Source: Avoscillospira_A sp052117125
Lineage (GTDB): Bacteria > Bacillota > Clostridia > Oscillospirales > Oscillospiraceae
Assembly (NCBI RefSeq): GCF_052117125.1
Contig: NZ_JBQKJT010000009.1
Coordinates: 93,534 to 157,533 of the forward strand
Length of the DNA: 64,000 nt
Reading direction: 5' to 3'
Shown: piece by piece, positions 43,942-52,789 of the stretch
Numbering within the stretch: position 1 is the first letter of the stretch
How the letters are laid out: every line of letters begins with the position of its first letter
Position numbers and translations under genes: made by a program
Notes under the pieces: generated by a model
The model's input: the letters and a program-made list of their open reading frames with translations, nothing else
Databases searched by the model: none
What the model was told of the DNA's origin: nothing

Positions 43942-45822
43942 ATGGATGATCGGAACCTGCGTTCCCTGGTGGAGCAGAGCCGGGATGGAAATCGGACGGC
44001 TCAAGAGGAATTGGTTGCCGCTGTACAAAATTTCGTCTTTTTTCACTGCTGTAAAATGATTGGGGACCGGGAGAGTGCGTTGGATGTGACCCAGGAGGTA
44101 CTGCTGGCCATGGTTCGGGGACTGCCTGGATTGCAGAACCCGGCGGCGTTTCGGCCCTGGCTGCTGAAAATCGTCTGCAACCGCTGCCGCAATCATCGGA
44201 ACCGGAAGCCACGGGAGTGCCCGATGCCGGAGACAGCGGAGGGAGACAGCCTGCTGGACACCTGGGCGGAGGACGCGACGGAGCGACTGCCGGATGCGGC
44301 GCTGGATGCGGCAGAGACGGCGCAGCTTGTCCGGCAGTTGGTAGATCAGCTGCCGACGGACCAGAGGGCGTGCGTTCTCCTGTTCTATTACGATGAACTG
44401 ACAGTCCGGGAAATCGCTGCGGCGCTGTCGGTGCCCATGGCCACAGTCAAGACGCGGCTCTATCGGGCGCGTAAGACGCTGCGGTTGGGATTGCGCCGCC
44501 ACGGTGTCTCTGCTCTGGCGCTTACAGCATTGCTTTCCAGCGCTTTTGGGGCAGAATCATCGGTCGGACCACTTCCGGCACTGTCAGCGGCGGCCAAAGC
44601 GGCCGCTGCTGGGACAGTGCTGAAATGCGCTGCCGGTATCGCTGCTGTGGGTCTGATCGTGGGTGGTTTTTTGGGTCTGCGGAAACTGAACCACACAGAG
44701 CCGCCGGACTTAAAGAATATGCTGAGCGACCATACGGAGCAGCCGGAAACGCTGACAGACTATCTGCGGGACACCGTGCTCCAACCGGCGGAGTGGGCCG
44801 TTCCCGATCACGGATTCACCTTTGATACGCCGGAAGATCTGTCCTCGGAGGCGCTGTTTCGCCTGTATCTCCAGTGGGTGGACCCGGAAACGGTGGAGAC
44901 CTATTGGCAGGAGGACAACGGCAGTTATTGGTTTACCGACGAGATTATTCGTCCCGTGCTGGACGAACATTTCCACACCTATACCTTTGATCTGACCCAG
45001 TGCCGCGATTATGATATCTATGCGGAAGCGGTGCGGCTGGCCCGATTGCCGGAGCAGACCGGCACACCGGACCTGTCCATCACCGACTGTCAAAGCAGCG
45101 GCGGGACGGTCACCGTGACGGCGGAGTTCCGTGGCAAACGGTACTGTGACGGACGGCCCGACACGGTGTTGTATCAGCGAAAGATTTACGAAGTGGCGTT
45201 GGAGCCCGACGGGTTTTACTATCTGTCCGCCAAGGAGGTGCCGCTGGACCCGGAGGAGATCACCACACCCCGGTTGGGCAGCGGCGCCGACGCCCCGATG
45301 TTTACCCATGCGGACATGGCATTTGAGGGCGCGGCGTTCTTGCCCCAGCAGGAGACGACGCCGGAGACGTTGGACCAGCAGTTTGGCCCGGTACAGGATG
45401 TGGAAAATACGCTGGTCCATGAAGCCGACGGCTTTTCCTGGGAAACACGTATCTACGACGGCATATCCATCACCTGCAACCGGGAGGCGGACAGCTCAGA
45501 CTATTCGGTGGGGGAAATCACCTACGAGCGGCCGGACCTGCCCTATGTGCGGGATATCCAAGTGGGCGACACGCTGGAGAAGCTGCTGTCCACATTCCGC
45601 AACGAGGCGTGGCTCTATGTACCTGACGAGATCGAAGGGGAGTATTACGGCGTGCCGCTCTACGGCACCCCCATCCATATGGGGGCGTTCGGCCTGGTGG
45701 AGTACCGCGACGGCCGCCCTTATGATGTGATGTATCAAGAGGGCGGCGCAGGCGTACGCTTCTATCTGAATAAGGAGTGGACCATATCCAGGATCGAACT
45801 GTTTGGCGGCTTGTACGGATGA
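43942..45822 (+). CDS. ECF-type sigma factor fused to a membrane segment and large exodomain
   Basis: 626 residues. The N-terminus is an extracytoplasmic-function sigma factor: region 2 at about 20-90 (ESALDVTQEVLLAM, FRPWLLKIVCNRCRNH) and region 4 at about 125-183 (LPTDQRACVLLFYYDELTVREIAAALSVPMATVKTRLYRAR, here noted in parts). Two hydrophobic stretches follow, a short one at about 190-202 and a clear membrane helix at about 225-246. Residues 250-626 look like a secreted beta-rich domain without cysteines of note. The sequence thus joins sigma, anchor and sensor in one chain, with no separate anti-sigma gene beside it. The ATG at 43942 follows AAAGGAGGAG. The next gene encodes a secreted protein whose C-terminus has similar motifs. 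The exodomain has no family I recognise. Confidence 0.85.
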   Translation: MDDRNLRSLVEQSRDGNRTAQEELVAAVQNFVFFHCCKMIGDRESALDVTQEVLLAMVRGLPGLQNPAAFRPWLLKIVCNRCRNHRNRKPRECPMPETAEGDSLLDTWAEDATERLPDAALDAAETAQLVRQLVDQLPTDQRACVLLFYYDELTVREIAAALSVPMATVKTRLYRARKTLRLGLRRHGVSALALTALLSSAFGAESSVGPLPALSAAAKAAAAGTVLKCAAGIAAVGLIVGGFLGLRKLNHTEPPDLKNMLSDHTEQPETLTDYLRDTVLQPAEWAVPDHGFTFDTPEDLSSEALFRLYLQWVDPETVETYWQEDNGSYWFTDEIIRPVLDEHFHTYTFDLTQCRDYDIYAEAVRLARLPEQTGTPDLSITDCQSSGGTVTVTAEFRGKRYCDGRPDTVLYQRKIYEVALEPDGFYYLSAKEVPLDPEEITTPRLGSGADAPMFTHADMAFEGAAFLPQQETTPETLDQQFGPVQDVENTLVHEADGFSWETRIYDGISITCNREADSSDYSVGEITYERPDLPYVRDIQVGDTLEKLLSTFRNEAWLYVPDEIEGEYYGVPLYGTPIHMGAFGLVEYRDGRPYDVMYQEGGAGVRFYLNKEWTISRIELFGGLYG

Positions 45823-45843
45823 ATAAGAGAAAGGATGGCTACC

Positions 45844-46800
45844 ATGGTAAAACAACTGATTTCTGTAGGACTGTTGGCCGGGACTCTGGTGTCGGCGCAG
45901 ATGCCATCTGCCAAGCTGGATGTGGAGGGTTGGCTGGCGCTGTACCCCGATGATGGCATCTGTGGCATTACCTTGTGGCCGGACCGGACAGAGGTGCTGG
46001 TCAACAACGTTCTGGTGGAGCTGGACCACGCGCCGTTTGTGGAAAACGACCTGCTCTATGTACCGTTGGAGGATTTGGCGGCGCTGTTGGGTGACACAGT
46101 GCAGGTGGCGGGCAACACCATCATACTCCAGACAGACGATGGCCCCTACATTCTATATGCCGGGGAAACGCGGGTGACGGCTCCCGATGGGAAAGACTAT
46201 GTGATAGACCACGAGCTGAGGCAGTTTTCTATAAAGCGTGGAAGCTGTCCTGTCACCGCGGCCACGACGCCCCTGCTGCGGGATGGCACAGCCTATGCGC
46301 CCACAGACTATGTGCTGCGGCGGCAAGCGTCGCCGGAGTATCTCAACGGCTACTCGTTCTATCCCGAGGACGGCTTTGCGGTGCTGGATTTGCTGCAGCC
46401 GGAAGAGCACATGTGCGATGGTTTTGCTACCATGACGAATTTCGATGAACTGCCGGCGGAGCAGCGGGGCAAGGTCCAGGAGGTGGGCAGTCTGGGCATC
46501 ACACGGGACTATTACGACGAGGTGGAATACCGGGGTGACGGCTACGCCATCCATGTGGCCCGGCTTCGTCCGGGCGAGGAGGACGGATGGGGGCTGGACG
46601 GAATCATCGTGGCCATCGTGTTCGATGGTCCCCAGTGCGCCACGGCACGAGGGCTGCGGGTTGGCGACACGCCCCAGCGAGCGTGGGAACTCTATGGCTA
46701 TGAGCTCCAATTTGGCTACGAGGTAGCGCACGGCCATATCACCCGTATTGCGTTTAACAGTTACTATACGCAGCACAGCATTCCAAGTTTTTGGGTTTAA
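45844..46800 (+). CDS. Secreted protein of unknown function, partner of the sigma-factor fusion
   Basis: 318 residues with an N-terminal signal sequence (about 1-20; LISVGLLAGTLVSA). A copper-amine-oxidase-like stalk domain covers about 45-160 (VLVNNVLVELDHAPFVENDLLYVPLEDLAALLG), followed by a domain whose end (GLRVGDTPQRAWELYG, then ITRIAFNSYY) parallels the end of the sigma fusion (IQVGDTLEKLLSTF, then ISRIELFGG). The ATG at 45844 is nine bases from AAAGG; an ATG at 45835 touches the site. It starts 21 bases after the fusion gene, so the two are probably cotranscribed. It may bind or modulate the exodomain; this is inference. Confidence 0.75.
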   Translation: MVKQLISVGLLAGTLVSAQMPSAKLDVEGWLALYPDDGICGITLWPDRTEVLVNNVLVELDHAPFVENDLLYVPLEDLAALLGDTVQVAGNTIILQTDDGPYILYAGETRVTAPDGKDYVIDHELRQFSIKRGSCPVTAATTPLLRDGTAYAPTDYVLRRQASPEYLNGYSFYPEDGFAVLDLLQPEEHMCDGFATMTNFDELPAEQRGKVQEVGSLGITRDYYDEVEYRGDGYAIHVARLRPGEEDGWGLDGIIVAIVFDGPQCATARGLRVGDTPQRAWELYGYELQFGYEVAHGHITRIAFNSYYTQHSIPSFWV

Positions 46801-46846
46801 GCGCCATTTGGTATCCTGCTTTCATGGAAAAGGCCGGAAACGCCTA

Positions 46847-46875
46847 TTGACGCACCGATAAAACTGCGATATGAT
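46847..46875 (+). promoter_or_regulatory. Promoter for the yqzL-recO-mutS2 group
   Basis: TTGACG (46847-46852), 17 bases, TATGAT (46870-46875). The leader, about 160 bases, ends in a hairpin (47011-47020 with 47025-47033) that partly includes the AGGAGG of the next gene. Confidence 0.7.
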
Positions 46876-47044
46876 GAACAAGTTAGCCCCCGCCGTCACC
46901 TGCGGACTATTCCAAGGCGTCCGGTGGATGATGGAGCGCAGCGGCATTGTGGAACGGCTGTGAAATGGGCGCTGCACGCGTAAAAAACTGGCAGCATGAT
47001 CCCGCTGCTTCCTGCAAATCCTAAGATTGCAGGAGGTGGTTACC

Positions 47045-47161
47045 ATGCGTCAGAAACGACTGTGGGAGCTGTTTTTTGAAACCGGCGCGCCGGAGTATTA
47101 CGTTATGAGCAAGCATCAAAACGAGAAGCAGGACGGGGAGAAAGAGCAACCGAAGCCCTAG
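47045..47161 (+). CDS. yqzL: YqzL-like small protein
   Basis: 38 residues: MRQKRLWELFFETGAPEYY, then VMSKHQNEKQDGE and a short tail. The pattern of a Trp-x-x-F-x-x-T-G-x-x-x-x-Y core matches the YqzL family, which in Bacillus lies directly before recO, as here. AGGAGG lies eight bases before the ATG. Function unknown. Confidence 0.8.
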   Translation: MRQKRLWELFFETGAPEYYVMSKHQNEKQDGEKEQPKP

Positions 47162-47219
47162 GGCGGGGGGAAAAAATCCCCTCCGCCGGATGTGGGCCGT
47201 ACATAACTGGGAGGTAACC

Positions 47220-47957
47220 ATGTACTGGAAGACCGAGGGCGTCGTTCTGCGGGAGACCGACTACAAAGAGCATGACCGGCTGTTGACGGTGCTGACCCGG
47301 GACCATGGACCGGTGACCATGAAAGCCCGAGGCGTCCGGGGACGCCGCAGCACCCTCAAGGCGGCCTGCCAGCTGTTGGCCTATTCGGAATTTACCGTAT
47401 CGGAGCAGCGGGGGTACCTGACCATTACGGAGGCGGTGACCAAAGAACAGTTTCCGGCCTTGCGGCAGGATATTGAACTGCTTTCTCTGGCCAGCTATTT
47501 CGCCCAGGTATCGGAGACCATCGCCCAGGAGGACTGTCCCAACCCGGAATTGCTGTCGCTGCTGCTCAACTGTCTGTATGCCCTGGGCCCGCTCCACAAG
47601 CCGCAACCGGTAGTTAAGGCGGTGTTTGAACTGCGAGCCGTCTGCCTGGCAGGCTATTTGCCGGAACTCTCCGGGTGTTTTGTCTGCGGTAATCCTATGC
47701 CCGACCGGTTTGATCTGGTCCACGGTGTCCTCCAGTGCAGCGGCTGCGGACCCGGACAGGGGACGCTGGTGCTCCTCAGCGCCGCCGCCCGGACGGCCCT
47801 CCACTATATCACCGCCTGCGGGCCTAAACAGATTTTTTCCTTTACCGTGGACGACGCCACGGCGGAGGAACTGTCCCAGCTGTCGGAGGCCTATCTGATG
47901 ACCCAGCTGGAACGGGGCTTCCACACCCTGGACTTTTATAAATCCCTGAAACGATGA
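47220..47957 (+). CDS. recO: DNA repair protein RecO
   Basis: Recombination mediator that with RecR loads RecA at gaps. The N-terminal OB fold starts TEGVVLRETDYKEHDRLLTVLT; the helical domain carries a zinc site (CFVCGNPMPD and CSGCG, about residues 154-180). 245 residues. GGGAGGTAACC precedes the ATG. A hairpin with an A-rich loop at 47162-47187 lies between it and yqzL. Confidence 0.95.
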   Translation: MYWKTEGVVLRETDYKEHDRLLTVLTRDHGPVTMKARGVRGRRSTLKAACQLLAYSEFTVSEQRGYLTITEAVTKEQFPALRQDIELLSLASYFAQVSETIAQEDCPNPELLSLLLNCLYALGPLHKPQPVVKAVFELRAVCLAGYLPELSGCFVCGNPMPDRFDLVHGVLQCSGCGPGQGTLVLLSAAARTALHYITACGPKQIFSFTVDDATAEELSQLSEAYLMTQLERGFHTLDFYKSLKR

Positions 47958-47969
47958 GGTTTCCATATT

Positions 47970-50345
47970 ATGAGTGAATTATACGAAAAATCCCTTGTGA
48001 AACTGGAGCTGAACGGCGTTCTGGACCTGCTGGCAGCCCAGGCCGTCAGCGACGCGGCCAAGGAGGTCTGCCGCAATCTAAAGCCGGAGACCGATGTGGA
48101 TGAAGTGCGCCGTCTCCAGGAGCAGACCACCGCCGCCTGTAAGCTGATCTCTCTGAAAGGCTCACCCAGCCTGGGCGGCATTCGGGACGTGGGCGCCAGC
48201 CTGGACCGTGCTCGCCGCGGCGGTAGCCTGACGCCCGGCGAACTGCTGAAAATTGCGTCCAGTCTCCGGGTGGCCCGGACCGTCAAGGCCTATGCCGACA
48301 CCGATGCCGTGTCCTCCTGCCTGGATGTCTACTTCTGGGAGTTGACGGCCAATAAATACCTGGAAGACCGGATTTCCAACTCCATTCTTTCCGAAGAGGA
48401 GATTGCCGACAGCGCCAGCAGCGCGCTGGCCGATATCCGCCGCCATATCCGGGTCCAGAGCAGCAAAATTCGGGAATCCCTGCAAAAAATCATCTCTTCG
48501 CCCACCTATTCCAAGGCATTGCGGGAGAGCATTGTCACCATCCGTTCCGGTCGGTTTGTGGTGCCGGTGAAAAGCGAGTGCAAGAATGACATTCCCGGTC
48601 TGGTTCACGACGTGTCCGCCTCCGGCAGCACGTTTTTTGTGGAACCCATGCAGGCGGTCAATGCCAATAACGAACTGCGGGAACTGCAAGTCAAGGAACA
48701 GGCGGAGATCGAGCGGATTCTGGCGGAACTGTCGGCGGAAGCGGCATTGTATCAGGACCCCATCAACCACAATTATCAAATGTTGGTGACCATCGACAGT
48801 ATTTTTGCCCGCGCCAAGCTGTCCTATGCCATGCACGCCATGGAGCCGGAAATCCGGACCGATGGGCAGCTGGAGCTGAAAAGCGCCCGTCATCCGCTGA
48901 TTGATAAGAAAACCGTTGTGCCCATCTCTGTGCGGCTGGGCAGCGATTTCGATACCCTGGTAATCACCGGCCCCAATACCGGCGGTAAAACCGTCACCCT
49001 GAAAACCATTGGTTTGCTGACGCTGATGGCCGAGTGCGGTCTCCATATTCCCGCCGAGGACGGCAGCTATATCTCTACGTTTGACATGGTGCTGGCGGAC
49101 ATCGGCGACGAGCAATCCATTGAACAGTCCCTGTCCACGTTCTCCGCCCACATGAAAAACATCGTGGAGATTGTGGCGGTCTGCGACAGCCGCAGTCTGG
49201 TGCTCTTTGACGAATTGGGCGCCGGTACGGACCCGGCCGAGGGCGCGGCACTGGCCATGGCCCTGATTGATTTCTGCCGGCGCATGGGGGCCAAAGTGGC
49301 GGCCACCACCCACTATGCGGAATTGAAGCTGTACGCCATGCGGACGGAGGGCGTCATCAACGCTTCCTGCGAGTTTGACGTTCAGACGCTGAAACCCACT
49401 TACCGGCTGTTGATCGGTGTTCCCGGCAAGTCCAATGCCTTTGCCATTTCTCAGCGGCTGGGCCTGTCGGAGGAGATCATTAAAAAGGCACGGGACCTGG
49501 TCAGTGAAAACGACGTGAACTTTGAAGAGGTCCTCAATCAATTGGAGACCCAGCGCCAGCAGATGGAGCAGGCCAAGGTGGAGGCCCAGCGGCTGCGTCG
49601 GGAGATGGAGGAAGCCAAGGCCCAATCCGATGCCTATGTGGCTGAGATCAAGCGGGAGCGGGACAAGGCGGTGGAGAAGGCGAGAGCCGAAGCCAAGGCC
49701 ATCATCGAGGATGCCCGCCGCACGGCCAACGCCACTTATGACGAATTGAAGAAGCTGCGCAAGCAGATGCACGATGCCGCCGACGCCCAGGGCATCAACG
49801 AGCGGCAGGCCCAGCTGCGCCGGAATCTCAACGAAGCTGAAGCCCGGCTGTCGTCCCGGGAGGAGCCGAAAAAGCAACGGCCCAAGGCCAGCCGGGAGAT
49901 TCAGGTGGGCGATACGGTGGAGCTGCTGAAATTGGGCAGCAAAGCCACGGTGCTGGCTGTCAACAAGGACGGCACCTACCAGCTGCAAGCGGGCATCATG
50001 AAGATCAACGCCAAAAAGGACGAGGTCTATCTGCTGGAAAACGAGCCTCAGAAGACCACCCAGAAGTTCATCGAAAAAACCCGCCGCCAGCTGCGCAACA
50101 CCGCCGTTCCCACGGAACTGGACCTGCGGGGCATGGATTCGGTGGAGGCCATTACGGTGTTGGATCAGTTTCTTGACCAGGCCATTATGGCCAAGGTCCC
50201 GTCGGTACGGATCATCCACGGTAAGGGTACCGGCGTTTTGCGAAAGGCCGTTCAGACGCGTCTGCGACAGAACCGTCAGATCAAAGGCTTCCGCCTGGGC
50301 GTCTATGGCGAGGGCGAGGACGGCGTCACCATCGTGGAAATTTAA
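47970..50345 (+). CDS. mutS2: Endonuclease MutS2
   Basis: MutS-family ATPase with C-terminal Smr nuclease; in Firmicutes it limits recombination and rescues collided ribosomes. 791 residues: the core/lever region, Walker A GPNTGGKTVTLKT (about residue 335), the STFSAHMKN signature, Walker B LVLFDELGAGTDP, a long charged coiled coil (about 505-640) and the Smr domain (about 715-791; LDLRGMDSVEA, HGKGTGVLR). Starts 12 bases after recO. Confidence 0.96.
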   Translation: MSELYEKSLVKLELNGVLDLLAAQAVSDAAKEVCRNLKPETDVDEVRRLQEQTTAACKLISLKGSPSLGGIRDVGASLDRARRGGSLTPGELLKIASSLRVARTVKAYADTDAVSSCLDVYFWELTANKYLEDRISNSILSEEEIADSASSALADIRRHIRVQSSKIRESLQKIISSPTYSKALRESIVTIRSGRFVVPVKSECKNDIPGLVHDVSASGSTFFVEPMQAVNANNELRELQVKEQAEIERILAELSAEAALYQDPINHNYQMLVTIDSIFARAKLSYAMHAMEPEIRTDGQLELKSARHPLIDKKTVVPISVRLGSDFDTLVITGPNTGGKTVTLKTIGLLTLMAECGLHIPAEDGSYISTFDMVLADIGDEQSIEQSLSTFSAHMKNIVEIVAVCDSRSLVLFDELGAGTDPAEGAALAMALIDFCRRMGAKVAATTHYAELKLYAMRTEGVINASCEFDVQTLKPTYRLLIGVPGKSNAFAISQRLGLSEEIIKKARDLVSENDVNFEEVLNQLETQRQQMEQAKVEAQRLRREMEEAKAQSDAYVAEIKRERDKAVEKARAEAKAIIEDARRTANATYDELKKLRKQMHDAADAQGINERQAQLRRNLNEAEARLSSREEPKKQRPKASREIQVGDTVELLKLGSKATVLAVNKDGTYQLQAGIMKINAKKDEVYLLENEPQKTTQKFIEKTRRQLRNTAVPTELDLRGMDSVEAITVLDQFLDQAIMAKVPSVRIIHGKGTGVLRKAVQTRLRQNRQIKGFRLGVYGEGEDGVTIVEI

Positions 50346-50366
50346 GTACTGTCAGATAGAGAGAAC

Positions 50367-50398
50367 TGTGCCGCCCGGCCAAGTGGCCGGACGGCACA
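50367..50398 (+). terminator. Hairpin after mutS2
   Basis: 14-bp stem with one mismatch (50367-50380 with 50385-50398) and a short T run, just before the ribosome site of the next gene; it could be a terminator or attenuator. Confidence 0.6.
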
Positions 50399-50420
50399 CA
50401 ATTTTTACAGGAGGAAACGT

Positions 50421-50855
50421 ATGCGCGGAAACACCCATGTGACCGCTGGGCTGACGGCGGCCCTTTTGACGCCGAACTTGAGTATTCCGGCCATGGCCGC
50501 TCTGACGTTGGGGTCCATTCTGCCGGATATCGACCACCGGGACAGTCTGGTGGGACGGCATGTTCCCATTCTGCCGCGGCTGTTGAAACACCGGGGCGTC
50601 ACCCATTCTCTGCTGTTTGCGGTCCTTTGTTATGGACTGTATCCGCCCCTGGGGGCGGGCGTTTTGCTGCATCTGCTGTTGGATGTGCTGAATCCGGCGG
50701 GTGTGGCGCTGCTGTGGCCCTGGAAAAAACGGCTTTCCACGCCGGTGGTGACCATTGCCTCCGGTGGTGTACTGGACGGGGTCCTGCGTACCGGATTGTG
50801 GGTGGTCCTGGCGGCGGTGGTACTCCACCGGTTTTTGGGTTATTCGTTCTGGTAA
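50421..50855 (+). CDS. YdjM-family membrane-bound metal-dependent hydrolase
   Basis: 144-residue membrane protein of the YdjM/DUF457 family. Conserved histidines and acids occur as HVTAGL near the start, GSILPDIDHRDS and HRGVTHSLLF, plus HLLLDVLNP. Four or so transmembrane segments. In E. coli YdjM is LexA-regulated, but no LexA box was seen here. AGGAGGAAACGT precedes the ATG. Its 3' end overlaps the convergent WYL regulator gene by 16 bases. Confidence 0.85.
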   Translation: MRGNTHVTAGLTAALLTPNLSIPAMAALTLGSILPDIDHRDSLVGRHVPILPRLLKHRGVTHSLLFAVLCYGLYPPLGAGVLLHLLLDVLNPAGVALLWPWKKRLSTPVVTIASGGVLDGVLRTGLWVVLAAVVLHRFLGYSFW

Positions 50856-51823
50856 CTGGCCAGCGTCTCTGCCAGAAGGTCTGCCATCTGCTGACGGACC
50901 GCCGGGGGATGCAGGATTTCCGCCCGGCTGCCAAAGCTGATAAACCAGCCCAGGAACGTGGGGGAGACGGAGATTTCCGCCGTGACGGTGAAATGCTCAG
51001 GGCCGTCGGGGGTGCGGATGGTGTCCAGGCCGAACCGGTCAATGACCACACCGGCCAGAGACCGGTGAAACCGCATGCGGACCGTGGTCCGTTGGCCGTG
51101 GAACATGGAAAAAACGGCTTTGGAATAGGCGCCCAGATCGAGACTGCGGCCTTCGTCGGTCATGATCCGGGGACGGCCGGTGCAGGTGAGTTCCGCCATC
51201 TTGTCCACCCGGTAGTGGGTGATGCCGTGGCGGTCGGAATGGGCGATGAGATAGTAGTTTTCATCGGCCCAGCAGAGGGCGTAGGGACTGGCCTCATAGA
51301 GCCGGGGACGGAACTGCTTTTCCCCGTCCATGCCCCAGTCGAAGTACCGGAATGTGATGGTGCTGTTGCGACCGATGGCCTCATGGATGCGATCCACCGT
51401 ATAGTAGATGCTCTCATTCATGGTCTTGATGCGGCCCGAAACCACCACCTGCCGCCGCAGCTGCCCGGCCTCATGAATGCTGACCAGCCGCTCCAGCTTG
51501 GCGATCAGTTCCAGGGACTTTTTTTCCGTCAGAAACCGGGAGGATTGGACCGCGTCCACCAACAGTTTTAGTTCCGGCAGTTCAAAATCCCGGGCGGCCA
51601 GATAGTATCCGCCGCTCCGGCCCTGACGGTACAGAATGTCCATGCCCTGCTCCCGCAGGGTCTCCAGATCCCTGTAGATGCTTTTTCGTTCGGCTGCGAT
51701 GCCCTGTGTTTCCAGATGGGAGAGGATATCCTGCATGGATAGGGGATGGTCGCAGTCGCTTTTTCGTTCCAGAAGGTCCTTGAGCACCAGGAGTTTTCCC
51801 TTTTGCTGTTCCGATTTTGCCAT
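50840..51823 (-). CDS. WYL-domain transcriptional regulator
   Basis: 327-residue regulator with an N-terminal DeoR-type helix-turn-helix (about 10-65; LSMQDILSHLETQGIAAERKSIYRDLETL) and a central/C-terminal WYL domain (about 140-215; ITFRYFDWGMDGE, SPYALCWADENYYLIAHS), ending in a WCX region. WYL proteins sense nucleic acids or small ligands, and many control DNA-damage or defence genes. The ATG at 51823 is after an AAAGGA; an ATG 20 codons earlier lies over the promoter. It is divergent from the endonuclease IV gene, a plausible target. Confidence 0.9.
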   Translation of the reverse strand: MAKSEQQKGKLLVLKDLLERKSDCDHPLSMQDILSHLETQGIAAERKSIYRDLETLREQGMDILYRQGRSGGYYLAARDFELPELKLLVDAVQSSRFLTEKKSLELIAKLERLVSIHEAGQLRRQVVVSGRIKTMNESIYYTVDRIHEAIGRNSTITFRYFDWGMDGEKQFRPRLYEASPYALCWADENYYLIAHSDRHGITHYRVDKMAELTCTGRPRIMTDEGRSLDLGAYSKAVFSMFHGQRTTVRMRFHRSLAGVVIDRFGLDTIRTPDGPEHFTVTAEISVSPTFLGWFISFGSRAEILHPPAVRQQMADLLAETLASYQNE

Positions 51824-51846
51824 GCTATCACCAATCCTTTGCCGCG

Positions 51847-51874
51847 ATTGTACCACACTTCGATAAAAGTGCAA
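51847..51874 (-). promoter_or_regulatory. Promoter and possible operator for the WYL regulator
   Basis: Minus strand: TTGCAC (51869-51874), 16 bases, TACAAT (51847-51852). An inverted repeat ACACTT (51855-51860) and AAGTGT (51874-51879) overlaps it. The plus-strand TATAAT at 51917-51922 probably serves endonuclease IV, with a weak -35. Confidence 0.5.
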
Positions 51875-51946
51875 AGTGTTCACAGAAAAATTATAGTAAA
51901 GCGACGAAGTCTATGGTATAATCGATAAAAACTGCGAGGTGATTTT

Positions 51947-52786
51947 GTGTTGTATGTAGGTTGTCATCTGTCGTCGTCCAAAGGCTTTGCAGCCATGGGG
52001 AAAACGGCGCTGTCCATTGACGCCAATACGTATCAATTTTTTACGAGAAATCCACGGGGCAGCAAGGCCAAGGACTGGGACCCGGCCGATGTGGCCGCCG
52101 GCAACGCATTGCGCCGGGAGCACGGCTTCGGCCCCATAGTGGCCCATGCCCCCTATACCATCAACGCCTGTTCCGCTGAGGAGTCGGTCCGGGAGTTTGC
52201 CCGGCAAACGCTGGGAGACGACCTGCACCGTCTGGAGGCTGTGGAAGACTGCTATTACAACTTCCATCCCGGTAGCCATGTGGGCCAGGGCGCCGAAACG
52301 GGTATCACCCAAATTGCCGATACGCTCAACGCCATCCTGTGGCCGGAACAGACCACGACGGTGCTGCTGGAGACCATGGCGGGAAAGGGCAGTGAGGTGG
52401 GCCGCACCTTTGAAGAGCTGCGGGCCATCATCGACCGGGTGGAACTGGGCCATAAACTGGGCGTCTGTCTCGATACCTGCCATGTGTCCGACGGTGGTTA
52501 TGATGTAGTCCACAATCTGGAAGGCGTTCTGGAGGAGTTCGACCGGGTCCTGGGACTGGACCGGCTCAAGGCGCTGCACATCAACGACAGTATGAATCCT
52601 CTGGGAGCCCATAAGGACCGCCACGCCTGCCTGGGAGCGGGAACCCTGGGACTGGAGTTTTTCTACGCGGTGGTGGACCATCCGATCTTGCACCAGCTGC
52701 CGCTGCTGCTGGAAACCCCCAATGAATTAGAGGGCTATGCCAGGGAAATTGCCCTGCTGCGGGCCCATGACGGGAAAGGAGCGTAG
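51947..52786 (+). CDS. nfo: Endonuclease IV (AP endonuclease)
   Basis: Zinc-dependent apurinic/apyrimidinic endonuclease. TIM-barrel metal-site motifs are visible: VGCHLSSSKGF, HAPYTINACS, FHPGSHVGQGAETG, LLETMAGKGSEVG, GVCLDTCHVSDGGYD, LHINDSMNPLGAHKDRHACLG. 279 residues. The start is GTG, after GAGGTGATTTT. A divergent WYL regulator suggests damage-linked control. Confidence 0.95.
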   Translation: MLYVGCHLSSSKGFAAMGKTALSIDANTYQFFTRNPRGSKAKDWDPADVAAGNALRREHGFGPIVAHAPYTINACSAEESVREFARQTLGDDLHRLEAVEDCYYNFHPGSHVGQGAETGITQIADTLNAILWPEQTTTVLLETMAGKGSEVGRTFEELRAIIDRVELGHKLGVCLDTCHVSDGGYDVVHNLEGVLEEFDRVLGLDRLKALHINDSMNPLGAHKDRHACLGAGTLGLEFFYAVVDHPILHQLPLLLETPNELEGYAREIALLRAHDGKGA

Positions 52787-52789
52787 CCC

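Noticed and set aside
46871..46963. Possible 30-codon peptide in the leader before yqzL
   Set aside because: Its ATG overlaps the -10 box and it has no ribosome site.
48162..50219. 685-codon open frame antisense to mutS2
   Set aside because: Shadow of a well-conserved gene; no ribosome site, no recognisable domain.
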